A stretch of DNA of 36,282 nucleotides, from NCBI GenBank assembly GCA_028280785.1, contig JANQLF010000153.1:1-36282 (forward strand), given 5' to 3'. Shown here piece by piece: positions 34,886-36,282 of this stretch. Made by a program: the position numbers and the translations under genes. Below the pieces are notes generated by a model, which saw nothing but the letters and a program-made list of their open reading frames with translations, was not told the origin of the DNA and ran no database searches. This stretch comes from Planctomycetota bacterium. Its GTDB lineage: Bacteria; Planctomycetota; UBA11346. Every line of letters begins with the position of its first letter. Position 1 is the stretch's first letter.

Positions 34886-36282
34886 ATGGCTGGCTTTATT
34901 GGTGAAGAGCAAGTTCGGCGTATCAAAGAAGCGGTTGAATTGGCCGAGGTCATGGCGGATTACACGACCTTAAAACAATCTGGCGTTAATTTAACCGGTT
35001 GTTGTCCATTTCATCATGAGCGTACACCAAGTATGTATGTTTATACTGATGATCAGCATTATCACTGTTTTGGTTGCGGTGTGCATGGCGATGTGGTGAC
35101 TTTAATTCAAGAAAAAGAAGGTCTGGATTTCATTGGTGCAATGGAGTGGTTGGCTCGCCGAGCTGGTATTGAAATTGAATACGAAAAATCCAATCAACAA
35201 GAACCGCGCATGCAAAAAAGCGAGCGCCAGCGCTATATTGATATCATGGAAGCGGCGACGGCTTTTTTTGAAAATGAATTATGGACTTCTGAACATGCAC
35301 GAGCGACGCGCGAGTATTTACAGGTGCGTGGTTTATCGATGCAGGTGAATAAATCCTTCCGTTTGGGTTGGGCGCCTGGTCGCGATGCAATGACCAAGCA
35401 TTTACAGTCCTATGGCTTTACCTTGGATGACTTGAAATTACTCGACATTACCGTGCAAGGTGAACACGGTATTCAGGATCGTTTTCGTCAGCGCTTAATG
35501 TTTCCAATTTCTGACCGATTTGGTCACGTGGTTGCATTCTCTGGTCGTTTATTGCCTGAGACCGAAAAGAAATTCAAGGAACAAGGCATCGGTGTTGGTA
35601 AGTATATCAATAGTCGCGATACACCGCTCTATCATAAAAGTAACATCGTGTTTAATTTGCATTTAGCGCGTCCGGCTGCGCGAGAGGTAAAACGCATCAT
35701 TGTTATGGAAGGCCCAACTGACGTGATGGCGGCACATCAGCAAGGCATGAAAGAATGTGTCGCAGTCTTGGGTACGGCATTAACTATGCAGCATGCTAAA
35801 CAGATTACACAGAGCGTTGGTCATGATGGTAAAGTCATTTTATTGTTCGATGGTGATGCTGCTGGGCAGAAAAACAGTATTCGTGCGGTTAAGACCTGCA
35901 TGCAGTCAGGTGTATCGAGTCAGGCAGCGGTGCTGCCAGAAGGTCACGATCCAGCTGAATTATTAACAAAAGAATCCGCAGCTGGACTCGAAAAAGTTTT
36001 ACTCGGTCGTCAAAATGACATCGATTATTTATTGGAGCATTTGGCACCACGGCCCTATGAATTGGATAGTCGTGGCCAGTTGGCGGTTATAGATGAATTG
36101 CTGATAGTGCTGCGCGATATTCAGGATGAAGGACTGCGTGAAGCCTTCCTCAATGACATCGCAACCTATTTAAATATCGATGAACATAAATTAAAACGTC
36201 GTTTACAGCAGGGGGTCAATACGCCGGCCCGAGCAGCCGATTATTTTGAAGACGAAGAAGACCAGGAACTCGTAGAACTGAG
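34886..36282 (+). CDS. dnaG: DNA primase, 3' partial
   Basis: 465 codons are visible before the window ends; full DnaG is usually ~580-650 residues. It makes RNA primers at the replication fork. The CHC2 zinc-binding domain has Cys40, His43, Cys61 and Cys64 in CCPFHHERTPSM...YHCFGCGVHGDV. The primase core follows (YINSRDTPLYHKS at about 240-252). The Toprim domain has VMEGPTDVMAAHQQG with Glu275 (usually EGYMDV) and FDGDAAG with Asp322/Asp324. The helicase-binding C-terminus lies beyond the edge. The ATG at 34886 follows AAAGGCGG and is 3 bp after the thioesterase stop. Confidence 0.95.
   Translation, partial: MAGFIGEEQVRRIKEAVELAEVMADYTTLKQSGVNLTGCCPFHHERTPSMYVYTDDQHYHCFGCGVHGDVVTLIQEKEGLDFIGAMEWLARRAGIEIEYEKSNQQEPRMQKSERQRYIDIMEAATAFFENELWTSEHARATREYLQVRGLSMQVNKSFRLGWAPGRDAMTKHLQSYGFTLDDLKLLDITVQGEHGIQDRFRQRLMFPISDRFGHVVAFSGRLLPETEKKFKEQGIGVGKYINSRDTPLYHKSNIVFNLHLARPAAREVKRIIVMEGPTDVMAAHQQGMKECVAVLGTALTMQHAKQITQSVGHDGKVILLFDGDAAGQKNSIRAVKTCMQSGVSSQAAVLPEGHDPAELLTKESAAGLEKVLLGRQNDIDYLLEHLAPRPYELDSRGQLAVIDELLIVLRDIQDEGLREAFLNDIATYLNIDEHKLKRRLQQGVNTPARAADYFEDEEDQELVEL

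Overview
The window reads as a moderately AT-rich chromosomal segment of a Gram-negative-type bacterium of the PVC superphylum, most likely a planctomycete or close relative. The best taxonomic clue is a 53-residue 'small basic protein' (33103-33264) of a family I know from Planctomycetes, Verrucomicrobia and Chlamydiae. Supporting clues are a signal peptidase I with a very large insertion, a DUF6941-like protein, a GldF-GldG fusion and FG-GAP/LamG surface proteins. Most content is conserved housekeeping genes. No transposase, integrase, phage gene, CRISPR array, rRNA or tRNA was recognised.

Layout. 1-1.7 kb (+): the end of a MurC-like ligase, coupled to an RsmB/RsmF-type RNA m5C methyltransferase. 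1.6-8.1 kb (-): a 1283-residue membrane-anchored multidomain protein, hemC, and a KefB-type antiporter, almost without gaps. 8.1-8.8 kb (+): a degenerate Nudix-like protein. 8.8-15.8 kb (-): a tightly overlapping five-gene unit of purM, an ABC ATPase, a GldF-GldG fusion, a DUF4340 protein and a divergent alkaline-phosphatase-superfamily protein. 15.9-20.3 kb: an AmaP/Asp23-like membrane protein, a DUF6941-like protein on the other strand, two tandem paralogous lipoproteins and a stand-alone CoaB domain. 20.3-23.4 kb (-): hisC-dxr-nadK. 23.5-36.3 kb, almost all (+): lepB, lptB, holA-like, a zinc-ribbon/transmembrane/coiled-coil protein, rsmB, a small DUF4177-like ORF, dus, maf (-), folE2, a small coiled-coil protein, the small basic protein, gapA with a structured leader and a clear terminator, a YbgC-like thioesterase and the 5' part of dnaG.

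How genes relate. Many start/stop overlaps (ATGA, TAATG) join functionally unrelated genes, as expected of compact transcription units. The only obviously cooperating set is the ABC transporter (ATPase, fused permease/auxiliary protein, DUF4340 partner). The least explained items are the two proteins with a cytoplasmic double-CxxC ribbon, one membrane segment and an extracytoplasmic part; the metal-site-altered phosphatase-like protein; the paired lipoproteins; the overlapping inverted repeats in front of gapA; and the two DnaA-box-like direct repeats bracketing an AT-rich gap before lptB.

Intergenic stretches of 200-300 bp (17194-17489, 25162-25372) are described below. No other gene-free stretch is that long. 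Functions are assigned from recognised motifs and family knowledge; no database search was run.
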